From: Dialister sp. CAG:486
GTDB lineage: Bacteria; Bacillota; Negativicutes; Veillonellales; Dialisteraceae
NCBI GenBank assembly: GCA_000434475.1
Contig: FR879630.1
Coordinates: forward strand, 1 to 17,738
Reading direction: 5' to 3'
DNA: 17,738 nt
A model generated the notes under the pieces. That model was not told where the DNA came from. It ran no database searches and was given only the letters and a program-made list of their open reading frames with translations. A program made the translations under genes and the position numbers. Numbering within the stretch: the stretch's first letter is position 1; every line of letters begins with the position of its first letter. Shown here in pieces: positions 15,605-17,738 of the stretch.

Positions 15605-16179
15605 GAAAAGCCACACTTCGCCGCACGACAGGTGAGACGGATATTTCCATCAGTCTGACTATCGATGGGTCAGGACGTTTTGAAGGGACTAGCGGCATCG
15701 GATTCTTCGACCATATGCTGCACCTTCTGGCCCGTCACAGCGGCATGGACATTTCCCTGACCTGTAAGGGCGACCTCGATGTAGACAACCACCATACCAT
15801 CGAAGACATCGGGATCACGCTGGGAGAGGTATTCGAAAAAGCACTGGGGGATAAGAAGGGGATCCATCGCTATGGCTGCTTCTTCTGCCCGATGGACGAA
15901 GCGCTCTCCCGCATCGTGCTCGATCTATCCGGCCGGTCGTACCTCGTCTTTGATGTCGATATCCCTGTCGAGAGGATCGGCAGCTTTGAGACGGAAATGA
16001 CGCGGGAATTCTTCCTCGCTTTTGCAAACAACGCGAAGATGAATCTTCATATGGCGACCCTTTATGGCGTGAACGGGCATCACATCGTCGAGTCTCTTTT
16101 CAAAGGCATAGGCCACGCGCTGAAGGAGGCTGTCACCATCGAAGGAGACACGGTATTATCCACCAAAGGAGTGCTCTGA
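15601..16179 (+). CDS. hisB: Imidazoleglycerol-phosphate dehydratase HisB
   Basis: HisB dehydrates imidazoleglycerol phosphate to imidazole acetol phosphate. At 192 residues it is the monofunctional form, without the N-terminal histidinol phosphatase domain of the E. coli protein. Metal-binding motifs are clear: GFFDHMLHLLARH near residue 38, DNHHTIED at 62-69, and HHIVE at 160-164. It overlaps hisC by four bases and hisH by one. Confidence 0.97.
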   Translation: MRKATLRRTTGETDISISLTIDGSGRFEGTSGIGFFDHMLHLLARHSGMDISLTCKGDLDVDNHHTIEDIGITLGEVFEKALGDKKGIHRYGCFFCPMDEALSRIVLDLSGRSYLVFDVDIPVERIGSFETEMTREFFLAFANNAKMNLHMATLYGVNGHHIVESLFKGIGHALKEAVTIEGDTVLSTKGVL

Positions 16180-16793
16180 TGAAAATAGCCATCATTGATT
16201 ACGATGCAGGAAATCTGGCGAACGTCGTGCGCGCAGCCACCCGGGCCGGTCTTGATGCCGTCGTCACCCGCGATCCGGAAGAGATCCGCGAGGCGAAAGC
16301 TCTGATCCTCCCCGGCGTCGGTGCGATGAAGGATGCCATGGAACACCTATCCGGCTACGGTCTCACGGACATCATCCGCGAAGAAGTCAGAAAAGGCAAG
16401 AAACTCGCCGGTATCTGCCTCGGCATGCAGGCACTCTATGAAGTCTCCGAAGAGGGCGGCGAAGTGCCGGCTCTGGGACTTCTTCCGGGGCGTATCGTCC
16501 ATTTTCCAGAAGGAAATCTCAAAGTCCCGCACATGGGATGGAATGAGCTCGTGATGCACCGGCCGCATGAAGTGCTTGCCGGTCTCCCCGAGAAGAGCTA
16601 CGTCTACTTCGTGCATTCCTACTACAAGACACCAGGGGACAGCGAAGACATCATCGCTTCCGCAGATTACGGCGTCACCGTGCCTGCCGTCGTCGGAAAA
16701 GACAATGTATTGGGATTCCAGTTTCATCCAGAAAAATCCGGGCCCGTAGGGCTTAGAATCTGGAAGAATTTAGCAGAATGGTTAGAAAAATGA
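16179..16793 (+). CDS. hisH: Imidazole glycerol phosphate synthase glutaminase subunit HisH
   Basis: HisH is the glutamine amidotransferase that supplies ammonia to HisF. The 204-residue class I glutaminase has its nucleophile Cys80 in GICLGMQ and the His183/Glu185 partners in FQFHPEKSG. The opening MKIAIIDYDAGNLANV is typical. It is preceded by AAAGGAG at the end of hisB and overlaps hisB by one base and hisA by four. Its partner hisF is not in the window and should lie beyond 17738. Confidence 0.96.
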   Translation: MKIAIIDYDAGNLANVVRAATRAGLDAVVTRDPEEIREAKALILPGVGAMKDAMEHLSGYGLTDIIREEVRKGKKLAGICLGMQALYEVSEEGGEVPALGLLPGRIVHFPEGNLKVPHMGWNELVMHRPHEVLAGLPEKSYVYFVHSYYKTPGDSEDIIASADYGVTVPAVVGKDNVLGFQFHPEKSGPVGLRIWKNLAEWLEK

Positions 16794-17509
16794 AAATATT
16801 TCCAGCAATTGATATAGAAGACGGGCACTGCGTCCGCCTGAAACAGGGAAAAATTCAGGACCTCACCGTCTATGGCGATGATCCGGTAAAAATGGCGCTC
16901 AAGTGGGAATCCCTCGGGGCGAAATATCTCCACGTCGTCGACCTCGATGGCGCTTTCAAAGGAAATGGCGTGAATACCGAGGTGATCCATCGCATCTGTC
17001 AGGCGGTGAAGATTCCCGTCGAAGTCGGCGGCGGCATCCGCACAGAGCAGGCCATCAAGCAGCATATCGAGAACGGCGTATGGCGCGTCATCATCGGCTC
17101 GAAAGCGGTCGCCTCTCCGTACTTTGCGATCCAGGCCGCTAAGAAATACGGCGCTGACCATATCGCCGTCTCCGTCGATGCACATGGTGACACCGTCGCC
17201 ACCAACGGCTGGGTCGACGGCAGCCGCCAGAAGGTCCTGCCCTTCGTCAAGACGCTTTTGGAGAATGGCGTCAATACCATCGTTTACACCGACATCAGCC
17301 GTGACGGTATGCTGACCGGACCGAATTTCGAGATGATGGGAAAGCTGCAGGCACTTCCCGGGATCCACCTCATCGCTTCCGGCGGCGTTTCCTGTGCAGA
17401 CGACCTCAGAAAACTCTCTGACATGGGACTCTACGGTGCGATCACCGGCAAAGCCCTCTATGAAGAAAAAGTCACCATGGAAGAGATCGTGGAGATCCAA
17501 GAGAAGTAA
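16790..17509 (+). CDS. hisA: Phosphoribosylformimino-AICAR-phosphate isomerase HisA
   Basis: HisA performs the Amadori rearrangement of ProFAR to PRFAR in histidine synthesis. The 239-residue (beta/alpha)8 barrel opens MKIFPAIDIEDG with catalytic Asp8. The second catalytic aspartate is in VSVDAHGD (Asp130), and the phosphate-binding segments GGGIRT and ASGGVS are visible. I start it at 16790, where ATGA overlaps the hisH stop, because the family begins just before PAID. An in-frame ATG at 16778 would add four residues and has only a distant ribosome site. Confidence 0.95.
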   Translation: MKIFPAIDIEDGHCVRLKQGKIQDLTVYGDDPVKMALKWESLGAKYLHVVDLDGAFKGNGVNTEVIHRICQAVKIPVEVGGGIRTEQAIKQHIENGVWRVIIGSKAVASPYFAIQAAKKYGADHIAVSVDAHGDTVATNGWVDGSRQKVLPFVKTLLENGVNTIVYTDISRDGMLTGPNFEMMGKLQALPGIHLIASGGVSCADDLRKLSDMGLYGAITGKALYEEKVTMEEIVEIQEK

Positions 17510-17738
17510 AGGGTTCAGGCTGACGGGGGCAAGGGTGATGCGGCGGCTGCGCCGCACCACAAGTTTAAAAGCAGGGATTAGGGATGAGTGGCTAGGGATT
17601 AGGTGCCTCGAGTGACTGGGGACTTGAATACGACTTTTGGGCATCGCTCTATTTTACTTCGCGGCGCTTCCATAGTATTATGCGCCGCACCATCCCCGTT
17701 GAACCTCTTGGACCTCTTGAACCTGCTGAGCCTCTTTC
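17510..17738. repeat. Intergenic repeat element, copy 3, after hisA (runs to window end)
   Basis: No gene is visible here. A left arm GGGTTCAGG ... GCGGCGGCTGCGCCGCACC starts at 17513. GGGATTAGGG / GTGGCTAGGG / GTGACTGGGG words follow at 17575-17623, as in copy 2. The shared module GGGCATCGCTC ... TTCGCGGCG and TATGCGCCGCACC comes next at 17639-17692. The end is a 9-base-period array of GAACCTCTT-like units to 17738, as at the right end of copy 1. The element separates hisA from whatever follows. Confidence 0.75.

Overview
The window looks like a diderm Firmicute of the Negativicutes type. The replicative polymerase fragment is a Gram-positive PolC, hslV-hslU and a HisZ plus short-HisG histidine operon are present, and the housekeeping genes are fairly GC-rich. 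Species is not resolved. All genes lie on the + strand.

Layout: (1) 1-846, the 3' end of polC, broken by a 140-bp tandem duplication. (2) 847-1263, an intergenic spacer holding a repeat element with inverted arms. (3) 1264-3209, hslV-hslU, the proteasome-like HslVU protease, where hslV carries an in-frame 39-bp duplication; a rho-independent terminator follows. (4) 3280-10970, an AT-richer island holding a complete type I Zorya anti-phage system, zorA-zorB-zorC-zorD, with its own candidate promoter, an operator-like palindrome, a small upstream ORF and a terminal hairpin. (5) 11042-17509, the histidine operon hisZ-hisG-hisD-hisC-hisB-hisH-hisA. It is split between hisG and hisD by a second intergenic repeat block, and a 52-bp duplication repeats the hisD ribosome site and start. 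(6) 17510-17738, a third copy of the intergenic repeat, so hisF and hisI/E, if present, lie beyond the window.

How the genes work together: ZorA and ZorB are MotA/MotB-like and should form an ion-driven inner-membrane motor with a long cytoplasmic tail and a peptidoglycan anchor that senses phage entry. ZorC and ZorD, a Snf2-type helicase with an Mrr-like C-terminal domain, are the cytoplasmic effectors. The island sits between two housekeeping loci and is compositionally distinct (19 G+C in bases 3601-3660 against 38 in bases 2101-2160), which fits horizontal acquisition.

Two things deserve attention beyond the Zorya system. The Mrr-like domain of ZorD seems to lack its catalytic lysine. 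Three unrelated core loci (polC, hslV, hisD) each carry a short local tandem duplication, with copies identical or differing by a few SNPs. That pattern suggests either strain-mixture assembly stitching or an unusual duplication process.
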